A stretch of 64,000 bases of DNA, from positions 103,442 through 167,441 of the forward strand of contig NZ_CP026684.1 of the NCBI RefSeq assembly GCF_002949735.1, written 5' to 3'. The translations under genes were made by a program, and so were the position numbers. Shown in pieces: positions 53,000-62,841 of the stretch (its first letter is position 1; each line of letters opens with the position of its first letter). A model generated the notes under the pieces. That model did no database searches. It was not told the DNA's origin and saw only the letters and a list, made by a program, of their open reading frames with translations. The stretch comes from Nostoc sp. 'Peltigera membranacea cyanobiont' N6 (GTDB taxonomy: Bacteria; Cyanobacteriota; Cyanobacteriia; Cyanobacteriales; Nostocaceae).

Positions 53000-55699
53000 T
53001 CAAGTTTTTAATACCTCAATGATCTTGTCCACAAGTTCCATTGGCTTAATTGGCTTGGCAATAAAAAGTTGAAACCCTGCTTTTAAAATACGTTGCTCAT
53101 TTTTGGCTTCAGCAAAAGCAGTGAGAGCGATCGCTGGAATTTGTCCCCCTTTCTCCATAGTGCGGGAGCGAACCTGACGAATCAAGGTAAAGCCATCCTC
53201 ATCTGGCATACTGATATCACTAATCAGTAGAGCGGGCGGTTGCTGTTCTAAAAGTGCCAATGCTTCTTTTGCTGATGCTGCCACTAATACATCTGCCCCG
53301 GCGTTCTGAAGAACAGTCTGCATTAATATCCGAGCATCTGCATCGTCATCCACAACCAGAATGCACAAGTTCTGCAATTGGGCAATTTTCTGATTGCCAT
53401 GCAGCAATTCTCCTAGTACTAGTTCATCATTGCTTAACTGCCCTGTCATTTTAACGATAGGTAGTCTCACCGTAAACGTCGAACCCTTGCCGAATCCCGC
53501 ACTGGCTGCTGTGATATTGCCATTGTGGAGTTCTACAATTGTGAGAGCGATCGCAAGTCCTAACCCTAATCCACCAGCAGAACGAGTAGTGGAAGCATCA
53601 CGCTGACTAAACCGTTCAAAGACGAATGGTATAAATTCTGCTTCTATGCCCCTCCCTCGATCAATAACAGTAATCTGAGCCTGAGACTCAACTTGTTCCA
53701 ACCTCACCTCTACACTTTCATTCTTGGAACTAAACTTGATTGCATTTGAAAGTAAATTCCAAACCACCTGTTGTAAACGAATCGCATCACCTAAAACGTT
53801 GGACACAGCAGCATCAAGATGTAACTGAATTTGAATACCCTTTGTTTCGGCTGACAATCGAATAGTATCTGCTGCTGACCGAATTACACTTGCTAGGTCA
53901 ACAGGTTCGATTTCCAAATTCATCTCGCCCTTCTGCATCCTAGCCAGATCCAGCAAATCGTCAATTAAGCGAACTTGGAGACGGGCATTCCGCTCAATCG
54001 TTTCCAATCCCTCAATTTTCAGTGCTTCATCCATCTCAGATTCAGTTAGCAATAGTTGCGCCCAGCCGTGGAGATTATGCATGGGAGTACGTAACTCATG
54101 AGACAAGACAGCAACGAATTCATCCTTTACTCGATTTATTTCTGCCAGTTCCTCAGTCTTTTGTCTCAGTTCTTCCTCTACACGCTTTTGTTCGGTGATA
54201 TCAATACCGATTAAAAATGCGGCTTTGTTTTGGTCATATTTTTGAGCCACAATTAAATAACTACGATCTGCGCTTATGGATTTCAACTCATATAATGCTT
54301 CAGATTGATCTCCAGCAAAGAAATTTTGCACGAATTCACGAAACCCATTACCACTAGCTAAGAAGCCAATATCCTGACCAACAAAAGCTTCGGGAGGCAA
54401 ATTAAAACTATCAGCTAAGTGCTTGTTGACACCTAGATAGCATAAATCGGAACTGACCCAAGATACAATTCCAGGTACAGCCTCCAGTACAGTCTGCAAC
54501 TGATCTCTAGCAGCTTGCAATTTTCTTTCTGCTTGGTTGCGCTGGGTAATATCTAGAAATACACTTACACACCCCCGCACTTTTCCATCTTCATCAAATA
54601 AAGGGGCAGCATACTGCGACAGATTAATTCTCACACCATCATTACGAACCACCTCAATCTCAGAATCCAGTATTTCCACACCATGAGTGGTAGCATATTG
54701 CATAGCCAGTTCTTCTGGAGCTAATTCTCTGCCTGACTGGTAAACTTTAAAATTAGTTGGACGTTCATCATTAGGAGCGCTGAGAGAGGCATTTGCGTCA
54801 ACAGGTATGCCAAGAAGTTTAGCAAGAGCCGGATTAGCTCGAATAGTGCGGCATTCTGGATCTTCTGCAATGCCAATGCCAGTTGGAATCACCTCTAACA
54901 AAGTTTGTAGTTCTGTAACTCGTCGATTTAAAGCTTGGTTCAGCTTAATAATTTTTGCTTCTGCTTGTTTGCGGTTCGTGACGTTTTGGAAGATTGCCAA
55001 GCCCGTCAGAATTTTGCTATTTTCATCTTTGACTGGAAAAGTTTGTATTAGATAAACTTGATTATTATAAGGGATTTCAATACACATTGGAGTACCCTGT
55101 AATGTACTACGATAAGCTGGTTCTATCAGTTCGTAAGTCTCAGGGAGAACAGTTTCGTGCAGCGTTTTACCTTGGAACTCTTCTTTTGGTAAACCAAAGA
55201 TTTGCAGTTCTGTACCCTCAGCGCCCATAAAGCGCATATCTCGATCAAAGAGAAAAACTACTCCATTGGGTAGATTTTGGGTTAATGTTCGGTATAGTTC
55301 TTCACCTTGACGAAGTGAACGCTGACTCTGTAATAAATCTTTTAGATTAATTTGGGCTTCTGTTTTATCAGTATCTGACTGCTGTTTACTTGACTGAAAA
55401 TTAGCAGTTAGCGCACTGATTAATAGACCCTCGATAACAAATAATACAAATTCCAGACTATTGAGAGTAGAAGATGGGTTTGTAAAAAAGTAATGACTAG
55501 CTAAAGCAGCCAAAAACACTGATGTCAATCCTGAAATGATGCTACCGTACCAAGTACTTATAGAGATAGCAATCAGCCACAAGCTGAAAGAACTTGTGAT
55601 TCCGGTTAGATGCTCTAGTCCCAGCTTTACTAGCAAGGTTGCTCCCACACTGAAAAATGCAATCCTGTAGGGCAGGTATTTTTGTTTGATAAATAACAT
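53000..55699 (-). CDS. Membrane hybrid sensor histidine kinase with PAS domains and receiver
   Basis: The reading from ATG 55699 gives 899 residues. Four hydrophobic segments (about 8-100) resemble the DUF4118/KdpD-type membrane domain. Three PAS-like domains, a coiled linker, HisKA (VLSHELRTPMHNL), HATPase (NLLSNAIKFS, DRGRGIE, GLGLGLAIA) and a C-terminal receiver (ILVVDDDADA, LLISDISMPDEDG, FIAKP) follow. The 23 codons upstream of this ATG come from a palindromic repeat, so the longer start at 55768 is unlikely. The signal is unknown. It is convergent with the secretion operon. Confidence 0.88.
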   Translation of the reverse strand: MLFIKQKYLPYRIAFFSVGATLLVKLGLEHLTGITSSFSLWLIAISISTWYGSIISGLTSVFLAALASHYFFTNPSSTLNSLEFVLFVIEGLLISALTANFQSSKQQSDTDKTEAQINLKDLLQSQRSLRQGEELYRTLTQNLPNGVVFLFDRDMRFMGAEGTELQIFGLPKEEFQGKTLHETVLPETYELIEPAYRSTLQGTPMCIEIPYNNQVYLIQTFPVKDENSKILTGLAIFQNVTNRKQAEAKIIKLNQALNRRVTELQTLLEVIPTGIGIAEDPECRTIRANPALAKLLGIPVDANASLSAPNDERPTNFKVYQSGRELAPEELAMQYATTHGVEILDSEIEVVRNDGVRINLSQYAAPLFDEDGKVRGCVSVFLDITQRNQAERKLQAARDQLQTVLEAVPGIVSWVSSDLCYLGVNKHLADSFNLPPEAFVGQDIGFLASGNGFREFVQNFFAGDQSEALYELKSISADRSYLIVAQKYDQNKAAFLIGIDITEQKRVEEELRQKTEELAEINRVKDEFVAVLSHELRTPMHNLHGWAQLLLTESEMDEALKIEGLETIERNARLQVRLIDDLLDLARMQKGEMNLEIEPVDLASVIRSAADTIRLSAETKGIQIQLHLDAAVSNVLGDAIRLQQVVWNLLSNAIKFSSKNESVEVRLEQVESQAQITVIDRGRGIEAEFIPFVFERFSQRDASTTRSAGGLGLGLAIALTIVELHNGNITAASAGFGKGSTFTVRLPIVKMTGQLSNDELVLGELLHGNQKIAQLQNLCILVVDDDADARILMQTVLQNAGADVLVAASAKEALALLEQQPPALLISDISMPDEDGFTLIRQVRSRTMEKGGQIPAIALTAFAEAKNEQRILKAGFQLFIAKPIKPMELVDKIIEVLKT

Positions 55700-55734
55700 A
55701 GAGATGGGAGCAACGGGATGGGATTTTGTAAGGC

Positions 55735-55790
55735 CGGATAAAAACGAGCGATGTCTACGGCAGGCCACGCCTACACTAAAAACTATTTTC
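55735..55790. repeat. Nostoc-type palindromic repeat
   Basis: AACGAGCGATGTCTACGGCA then GGCCACGCCTACACTAAAAA, the same type as at 38616 and 20461. It lies just before the kinase gene and would otherwise be read as its first codons. Confidence 0.6.
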
Positions 55791-56238
55791 AGTGTAATAA
55801 AATTTTTAGTATATTTAAATACGTAGTAATGCGTAATTAGGTCTAATGTATGGTGACATGCGCGAAAATTTGTAATGACAAGAATTCAAGTAGGATTTCC
55901 GAGTAGCAATAATTTTAAGATTGAAGATGTTTACCTTCATGGAAAAAAATATATGTGCAATTTCAGATTTAACTAAATCATCTGAATCTTAAAAAACTTT
56001 GGCGTTGCATAAATGCGGCATTAATTGGCGGTTGAAACCATTGAAGATTTGTTCCAAATTGTCCGGAATTATCCCATGATTCAGCAATACCAAAACTTTT
56101 AATATATTGATTTCTGATGATGCCGAATGGATATAGAAACATATATTCCTCAAACCAGAAGGAGTATTGTTTTTCGGAGAAGTAAAACCAACAGCTATCG
56201 CTGCATTGAGTGGATCAATTAATGGAATTAGCGAAGCG
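55791..56238. other. Intergenic stretch before the helicase gene
   Basis: AT-rich, with no gene recognised. Near 56159 lies AAGGAG, two bases before a TTG that opens the helicase frame at 56167. The spacing is too short for good initiation. Confidence 0.4.
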
Positions 56239-57615
56239 ATGATGATCCAAACACTTCCTACTTTCGCTGCAACAAGTTCTTTTCCATTTCAACTCACCCA
56301 ACAGCAGCAAAAAGCTTTAGATGCAATGTGGACATTTATACAGCCAACTGTGATGGCTGCTTTATTTCTGCTGGTTGGCTATGCAGGAACCGGCAAGTCA
56401 ACTATTGTTTTCCAACTAGTTAAAGTTCTTGTCGCTGCGGGTAAGCGAGTTGTACTGACTGCACCCACTAATAAAGCTGTAGGTGTGCTGCAACGTATGG
56501 CGGCAGAAAATGGCGTAACTGGGGTAGAATTCTTCACCATTCACCAGTTGTTAGGACTGGGTATGGTAACTAGAGGTAAAGAGAAAGTACTTGACCAAAC
56601 TGGGCCTTCTTACATCAATCTATTTGATGTTGTCTTTATTGATGAATGTTCCATGATTGGCAAACAACTCTGGCACTGGATTGAGGATGTTGCTAACCAA
56701 TCATCCACCTGGACAAAAATCAAAATTATTCTCATGGGCGACCCAGCACAGTTAAATCCAGTTAATGAAGGAAAATCCCCTAGTTTCCAAGTGCCAGATA
56801 AAGCAGTATTGACTCAAGTTGTGCGTCAAGGAACTGGTAGTCCTTTGTTAGAGTTTGTCACTGCTTCTCGCTATGCAGTTACGAAGAGTAAGTTTCCTTT
56901 TGAGCCTTATGCCAAATATCTGCCTGATAAAAGTAATGGGGCGCTGATGGTTAAACGTCAAACTTTGCTGCGTTATGCCTGCACAAAGATGAAGAGAGAA
57001 TTTGCTCAAAACCCAGATTGTTTCCGAATTTTGTCCTGGACTAATACTCAAGTTGACTTTTACAATCAGCAGATTCGCACACATTTATATGGTGAAAATA
57101 TCAATCGGTTTATTCCTGGAGAAAGATTAATCACCAGAGATCCTGTGATGGCTCCTGATGGCAAAACTACGATTCTTGCTACATCTACAGAGTTTACTGT
57201 TTTAGATGTCTTTGGGGATCGTTACAACAACTATGATACTTGGAGGCTAAAGGTAGAGACAGATGAAGGGATTGTGCGTCAAATCTATGTTCTGCATGAA
57301 GATGAGCAAAAACAATTTGACCAAGAAACCAAACGCTTACTCAAAAGTGCCAAGCGTAATCCCTTTCTGTGGAAGCAGTACTACAAACATTCAGAGCAGT
57401 TTGCCAACATCAGAAACTGCTTTGCATTAACTGTTCACAATAGCCAAGGTAGCACTTTCTTAGAAGCAGGTATTGATGGTAAAGATTTGAGTAAGCGACT
57501 TTATCCAGAACGAGGAGATGATAGTAAGGCAGTCCTGGCAAAGATTAGAGAGTTTAATCGTTTGTACTATGTTTCTAGCTCACGGGCTAGACAACGGATA
57601 TTAGTTATCCGGTGA
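56239..57615 (+). CDS. Dda/RecD2-like SF1B helicase
   Basis: A protein of about 458 residues with Walker A LLVGYAGTGKST, motif Ia VVLTAPTNKAV, Walker B VVFIDECSMIG, motif III ILMGDPAQLNPV, and late motifs ALTVHNSQGSTF and LYYVSSSRARQRI. These fit T4 Dda-type 5'-3' helicases (AAA_30 plus UvrD_C_2). It may serve plasmid replication, recombination or phage-derived functions. Start choice: ATG 56239 (or 56242). A TTG at 56167 would add 24 residues without clear homology. A hairpin follows the stop codon. Confidence 0.85.
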   Translation: MMIQTLPTFAATSSFPFQLTQQQQKALDAMWTFIQPTVMAALFLLVGYAGTGKSTIVFQLVKVLVAAGKRVVLTAPTNKAVGVLQRMAAENGVTGVEFFTIHQLLGLGMVTRGKEKVLDQTGPSYINLFDVVFIDECSMIGKQLWHWIEDVANQSSTWTKIKIILMGDPAQLNPVNEGKSPSFQVPDKAVLTQVVRQGTGSPLLEFVTASRYAVTKSKFPFEPYAKYLPDKSNGALMVKRQTLLRYACTKMKREFAQNPDCFRILSWTNTQVDFYNQQIRTHLYGENINRFIPGERLITRDPVMAPDGKTTILATSTEFTVLDVFGDRYNNYDTWRLKVETDEGIVRQIYVLHEDEQKQFDQETKRLLKSAKRNPFLWKQYYKHSEQFANIRNCFALTVHNSQGSTFLEAGIDGKDLSKRLYPERGDDSKAVLAKIREFNRLYYVSSSRARQRILVIR

Positions 57616-57644
57616 CAATGGTGTATAGGAATCTCGACCCTATC

Positions 57645-57700
57645 AAACGGAAATAGAGGCTGAAAAAGCTTACCTTATATAAGGTTTAGCTTTTTACTTC
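57645..57700. repeat. Repeat copy L flanking the second STAND gene (also hairpin terminator)
   Basis: AAACGGAAATAGAGGCTGAA, then AAAGCTTACCTTATATAAGG, then TTTAGCTTTTTACTTC. It is an imperfect palindrome (AAAAGCTTA...TTTAGCTTTTT) 30 bp after the helicase stop, so it may end transcription. An inverted copy lies at 62402-62458. Confidence 0.65.
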
Positions 57701-58513
57701 TCTGTTTTAGCCAAACAGGGAAAGAGATATTTCCGCGATCGCAGATCCTCATATTTGCGTTGATTCGGCGACTTGCACCCGAAGACAACAGGCTCACTTT
57801 CTCCATTTTACCAACTTTCGGTGATTGGAGATCAGGTAAGGTATCCAGTGTAGACATATGACAAAACTCGATGCAGCAAAGGTTAGCGTTACCGCCAGTA
57901 TCCCCGATTCTTATCATTTTACCAACATTCGGTTATTTGTTGGGTAAAAGCGTAGTCCAAACTAACGGCTCTAATCTAATTTAGAGAAAAATCGCGGTTG
58001 TCGTTGAAGTAGATTGAAATCGGGAGCATTAACCTGACGAAAATAAGCCGTTGTAAGGCTGTGTTCCACCTTATAGCCCTTTCGTGGAGGAAAGGGCTTG
58101 ACTTGAGCAAAATGGTAATTGGGGAATTAGATATATTTGTGGTTGTCAAAGTTTTGTTCTTTCTTCTGGCGACTAACCTTTTGCAGTATCACGATGGACT
58201 GGTTAATCATCCATATAAGCACTTCAAGCGTTGAACCTCCTTCATCTATTTTAATTTTTCCTTGTACCCCAATCAGCAATAATTGCAGGATCAACAGAAA
58301 ACAGATCATTCTGCTTGGAAAATTTTGGTGCTGTTTCTTCATAAGTGGAACTCTGGAACTGAATAGATACAGCGTCCTATTAGGGTACTAACGTAAAGCA
58401 AACACCCTAAATAAAATGAAAAAGGTTTACTGCTTGGAGTGCCTGGAGTTTGGGGTACGTGCTAAGATTCGGATATTACTACCCCAAACCTTAACTTCTT
58501 CGGAAATTATTAG
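57701..58513. other. Long intergenic stretch before the second STAND gene
   Basis: Notable items are two near-copies of ATTTTACCAAC.TTCGGT (near 57808 and 57915). The second is in a hairpin TTTTACCAAC...GTTGGGTAAAA (to about 57949). A minus-strand frame at 58127-58342 (71 codons) encodes a hydrophobic signal-like segment (MICFLLILQLLLIGVQG) and could be a small membrane protein, but has little else to support it. The promoter of the STAND gene should lie near its end. Confidence 0.4.
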
Positions 58514-61500
58514 ATGCCACGAGCTACTTACGGCGATGAAGTCAAAGACCGAGTAAAACGTTTATTTACAGTATTAATATCCTTGGACGACTCCAATGAA
58601 GATAACTGTGGCATCAAATTTAATTGGCGCATTGAGAAATCTAAACGAAAATTATTTGTTCAAACAACCCTCACAGATTTAGAAAATCTGACAAAAAAAG
58701 ATGGTTCAGGTTTTCTCAAGACAGACCAAATCCGAGAAGCGTTATTACGAATGGAGGATTTTTTAGGGATATTGTCAGATAACCGTCTTCAGAAACGGGG
58801 TACAAAAAATTGGGAGTTTGCGTTGACACCTTGGTTTACTGAAACGGAAAAAAACCTGACGCAATTTGAGATTGAGTGGCAAAACCGCAGACCCGAAAAA
58901 TCAAAACGACTTGCAAGCACTGACAAAACTTCTTACCGCGAAGATAATCAGGTAGTAACTATTGAGTCTACGGTTATTGCTGGTGATGAAAATCTCCTCT
59001 GTCCTTATCGCGGTTTGCTTCACTTTGGTGTCGATGACGCGCAGTTTTTCTTTGGACGTGAAGTTTTTGTCGAAGAACTGTTTAAGGCTACTCAAAATTG
59101 TAATTTTATACCCGTGTTAGGGGCATCAGGAAGCGGGAAATCTTCGGTGGTCTTGGCGGGACTAGTACCGAAGCTCCTACAAACAGGTAACTGGCTACTT
59201 GCTCACTTCCGTCCAGGGAAAGACCCTTTTTATAATTTAGCTGATTCGCTAGTTTCTCTGTACACTGAAGCTGATGCTACTGAGCAGATTGCTCAAGCAC
59301 GGAAATTAGCTAAGTTTTTTTGCGATGAGGAAGCGACTCTGGATAATACATTTTCTCGTATCCAACGCCGACATCCCAATCATCGAGTTCTGTTAATTGC
59401 AGATCAGTTTGAAGAACTTTACACCCTATGTCCGGATCAGAAAATTCGCCACAGTTTTCTAGACCTTTTATTAGACAGCTTTCAATCTGACTCTGGCAAT
59501 ACTAATGTTCTGGTTGCAACCATGCGTGCAGATTTCTTGGGGAATGCCCTCTCCTATCCCCAATTTGGTGATGTGTTACGAAATGCTGATGTCAAAATCA
59601 GGTCGATGAACCGTGAGGAACTTCTACAGGTGATTGTCAAGCCATCTGAAAAATTGGGAGTAACATTTCAAGATGGACTGGTAAAACGCATTCTAAATGA
59701 TATAGAAGATGAACCAGGAAATTTACCACTGCTGGAGTTTGCTTTGACCGAGTTGTGGAAATGGCGAAAGGGTAAACAGTTAACTCATGTAGCTTATGAG
59801 GAAATTGGTGAGGTAGCTGGTGCCTTAACTGTTCATGCAGATACTATTTATAGCAATTTGAGTGCGACTGAACAACAACAAATGCGGCGAATTTTCATCC
59901 AATTGGTACGCCCAGGGCAGGGGACAGAGGATACGCGACGATTAGCAACTAAAGCAGAATTAGGTGAGGATAAATGGTTTTTGGTACAAAAACTGGCGGC
60001 ATTTAGTGCCCGATTAGTCGTCACTAGTCGAAATACTGCCAACGAAGAAACAGTAGAAATTGTCCATGAGGCGCTGATTCGCAATTGGAATAAACTACGG
60101 CAATGGATGGACTCAGACCGTGACTTTCGCACTTGGCAAGAACGGTTACGCATTGTAATGCGTCAATGGGAACAAACACAGCAAGACGAAGGGGCGTTGT
60201 TAAGGGGTTCAGCATTAGCAGATGCGGAAGAAAAGCTGAAACAATACCAAGAGGATCTTAGCGTTAACGAGCAAGAATTTATTCGTTTGAGTCTGGAAAC
60301 ATGGGTAGCTGAGGAGAAAGAGAAAGAGAAGCAATACCTTAATATATTACAAATGTCCTCAGAAACTAAATGGAATAATAATCAACAGCTAGAGTCACTG
60401 ATCACTCTTGTTCAGGCTGGTAGGCAATTACAGGAAACCAAATTTCTGCCCGATAACGAAAGCGAAGTACGAGCTAAATTACATAAAACAATTTATTACT
60501 TGATTAGAGAGAAAAATCGCCTGGAAGGACATAGCACTCGTGTCAATAGTGTAGCGTTTTCACCTGATGGTCAGACTATTGCCTCAGCAAGTAGTGACAA
60601 AACCGTTAAGCTATGGGATAGACAAGGGAAAGAACTTTTGACTCTCTCAGGTCATAGCAGTCGTGTCTATACCGTGGCGTTTTCACCCGATGGTCAGACT
60701 ATTGCTTCAGCAGGTGATGACAAAACTGTGAAGCTATGGAATAGACAAGGTATAAAACTTTTGACTCTCTTAGGTCATAGCGATCCTGTCAATAGCGTGG
60801 CTTTCTCACCTGATAGTCAGATTATTGCCTCAGCAGGTAATGACAAAACTGTGAAGTTGTGGAGTATACAAGGGGAAGAACTTTTAACACTCTCAGGTCA
60901 TAGTAGTGAGGTCTATGGTGTGGCTTTTTCACCCGATGGTCAAACCATCGTTTCAGCGAGTTGGGACAAGACTGTAAAGCTGTGGAATAGACGGGGAGAA
61001 GAGCTTTTGACTCTCTCAGAACACACCAGTGAGGTCAACAAAGTAGCTTTTTCGCCCGATGGTCAAACCATCATTTCAGCAAGTAGTGACAAGACCGTAA
61101 AGCTATGGAATAGACAGGGAGAATGTTTGTTGACTCTATCAGGACACAGCGCTCCTGTCAATAGTGTGACTTTTTCACCCGATGGTCAGATTATTGCTTC
61201 AGCAAGTGATGACAAAACCATTAAGCTGTGGAATAGACAAGGGAAAGAACTTTTGACTCTCTCAGGTCATAGCAGTCGTGTTAATAGTGTGGTTTTTTCA
61301 CCTGGTGGTCAGACTATTGCTTCAGCTAGTGGTGACATTACTGCAAAACTGTGGAATGGACAAACGGAAGGTCTTTCAACTCTGTTAAACCATTATGATA
61401 TGGTTACTAGTGTGTCTTTTTCACCTGATGGTCAGACCATTGCCTCAGCAAGCAGTGACAAAACCATTAAGCTGTGGAATAGACAAGGTATAAAACTTTT

Positions 61501-62377
61501 GACTCTTTCAGGGCATATCGATGTAGTCAATGGTGTAGCTTTTTCACCCGACGGTCTGATTATTGCTTCAGCGAGTTGGGACAAGACCGTGAAGCTGTGG
61601 AATAGACAAGGAGAAAAGCTTTTGGATTTTTTAGGGCACAGTGATCGTGTCTATAGTGTAGCTTTTTCACCTGATGGTCAGACTATTGCCTCAGCTAGTT
61701 GGGACGAAACCGTAAAGCTGTGGAATAGAGAAGGGAAAGAACTTTTTACCCTCTTAGGTCATAAGGGTCCTATTTATAGTGTAGCTTTTTCACCCGATGG
61801 TCAGACTATCGCCTCAGCAGGTGATGACAGTACCGTGAAGCTGTGGAATAGAGAAGGGGAAGAACTTTTTACCCTCTTAGGTCATAGCGGTCCTATTTTT
61901 AACGTTGCTTTTTCACCTGATGGTCGAATTATTGCCTCAGCTAGTACTGACAAAACCGTTAAGCTATGGAATAGACAGGGAGAATATCTGTTAACTCTCT
62001 CAGGTCATAGTAGTCGTACTAATAGCGTTGCTTTTTCACCTGATGGTCAGATTATTGCCTCAGCTAGTTGGGACAATACTGTGAAGCTGTGGAATAGAGA
62101 AGGGAAAGAACTTTTTACCCTCTTAGGTCATAGCGATCATGTCCACAGCGTTGCTTTTTCACCTGATGGTCAAACTATCGCTTCAGCTAGTGGTAGTATT
62201 CAGACTCAACCCTCTGCAAGTGGTGACAATAGCGTGAAGCTGTGTAATTTAAACGATCTAGGTTTACATTCACTCTTAACAAAAGGCTGTGCATGGTTAA
62301 GTGATTATTTGACTAACAATCCCAATATCAGCCCTGAAGATAAAAAACTCTTGGAGGAGATAGATAGGTCTGCCTAA
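58514..62377 (+). CDS. STAND NTPase with 14 WD40 repeats and cyanobacterial N-terminal domain
   Basis: This is a 1287-residue protein. Residues 1-130 (ATYGDEVKDRVKRLFTVLIS, GIKFNWRIEKSK, IREALLRMEDFLGILSDN) match an N-terminal domain common in cyanobacterial NTPase-WD40 proteins, likely an effector-associated or adaptor domain. The nSTAND1 NTPase has CPYRGL, FFFGRE, Walker A GASGSGKSS (203-211) and LLIADQFEEL (293-302). A helical region leads to 14 WD40 repeats (about 675-1240), enough for two seven-bladed propellers. The last repeat carries an insert (GSIQTQPSASG). No effector gene is adjacent. A conflict or signalling role is inferred. Confidence 0.85.
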   Translation: MPRATYGDEVKDRVKRLFTVLISLDDSNEDNCGIKFNWRIEKSKRKLFVQTTLTDLENLTKKDGSGFLKTDQIREALLRMEDFLGILSDNRLQKRGTKNWEFALTPWFTETEKNLTQFEIEWQNRRPEKSKRLASTDKTSYREDNQVVTIESTVIAGDENLLCPYRGLLHFGVDDAQFFFGREVFVEELFKATQNCNFIPVLGASGSGKSSVVLAGLVPKLLQTGNWLLAHFRPGKDPFYNLADSLVSLYTEADATEQIAQARKLAKFFCDEEATLDNTFSRIQRRHPNHRVLLIADQFEELYTLCPDQKIRHSFLDLLLDSFQSDSGNTNVLVATMRADFLGNALSYPQFGDVLRNADVKIRSMNREELLQVIVKPSEKLGVTFQDGLVKRILNDIEDEPGNLPLLEFALTELWKWRKGKQLTHVAYEEIGEVAGALTVHADTIYSNLSATEQQQMRRIFIQLVRPGQGTEDTRRLATKAELGEDKWFLVQKLAAFSARLVVTSRNTANEETVEIVHEALIRNWNKLRQWMDSDRDFRTWQERLRIVMRQWEQTQQDEGALLRGSALADAEEKLKQYQEDLSVNEQEFIRLSLETWVAEEKEKEKQYLNILQMSSETKWNNNQQLESLITLVQAGRQLQETKFLPDNESEVRAKLHKTIYYLIREKNRLEGHSTRVNSVAFSPDGQTIASASSDKTVKLWDRQGKELLTLSGHSSRVYTVAFSPDGQTIASAGDDKTVKLWNRQGIKLLTLLGHSDPVNSVAFSPDSQIIASAGNDKTVKLWSIQGEELLTLSGHSSEVYGVAFSPDGQTIVSASWDKTVKLWNRRGEELLTLSEHTSEVNKVAFSPDGQTIISASSDKTVKLWNRQGECLLTLSGHSAPVNSVTFSPDGQIIASASDDKTIKLWNRQGKELLTLSGHSSRVNSVVFSPGGQTIASASGDITAKLWNGQTEGLSTLLNHYDMVTSVSFSPDGQTIASASSDKTIKLWNRQGIKLLTLSGHIDVVNGVAFSPDGLIIASASWDKTVKLWNRQGEKLLDFLGHSDRVYSVAFSPDGQTIASASWDETVKLWNREGKELFTLLGHKGPIYSVAFSPDGQTIASAGDDSTVKLWNREGEELFTLLGHSGPIFNVAFSPDGRIIASASTDKTVKLWNRQGEYLLTLSGHSSRTNSVAFSPDGQIIASASWDNTVKLWNREGKELFTLLGHSDHVHSVAFSPDGQTIASASGSIQTQPSASGDNSVKLCNLNDLGLHSLLTKGCAWLSDYLTNNPNISPEDKKLLEEIDRSA

Positions 62378-62401
62378 CACATCTGTTTGAGTAAAATGGG
62401 A

Positions 62402-62458
62402 GAGTTAAAAAGCTGAAATTTATATAGGATAAGCTTTTTTAGCTTCTATTTCCGTTTT
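62402..62458. repeat. Repeat copy R flanking the second STAND gene (inverted; terminator)
   Basis: AGTTAAAAAGCTGAAATT, then TATATAGGATAAGCTTTTTT and AGCTTCTATTTCCGTTTT. The reverse complement aligns with 57645-57700. It starts 25 bp after the STAND stop codon and ends in T6 after a stem, so it can terminate transcription. Confidence 0.65.
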
Positions 62459-62831
62459 AGCGTGAATCTCGGCTCAATGCCAAATTCAGATTAATCATTC
62501 GTCAACAATGAGAACCCCTATTTATCTAATAAATCGGGGTTCTGTGCCTTGTGAAAATCATAAATCAAATAAGTTAATGAGCATTTAAATTGCATGAAAA
62601 CAGGGCTTCAACCCTTACTAAAAACGAATAAATCTGGAAAAATAAATGACGATTAGCTTATGATTGCTAGATTAATAAATCCAAATAGATAATGTCTGAT
62701 TAAACGTTTGCTCACTTTAATCACTGCTTATTAACTATATAAAGCCTGTCTTTTTTTTAACAATATTTTAGCTAATAATATGCTCATAGCTGCTTTTTAA
62801 TCTCAATTTTTAAATTACAATCAAATTTATC
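62459..62831. other. Intergenic stretch before the IS
   Basis: AT-rich without a gene. A short stem, AACCCC...GGGGTT, lies near 62512-62542 (GAACCCCTATTTATC/AATCGGGGTTC) and could be a terminator-like hairpin. Confidence 0.4.
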
Positions 62832-62841
62832 TATAGGACTC

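Noticed and set aside
55699..55768. Longer start of the hybrid kinase
   Set aside because: The extra codons come from a palindromic repeat; ATG 55699 begins directly before the first membrane segment.
57675..57917. 80-codon minus-strand frame
   Set aside because: It covers the terminator-like repeat and the duplicated TTTACCAAC sequence. It has no start signal and no protein-like pattern.
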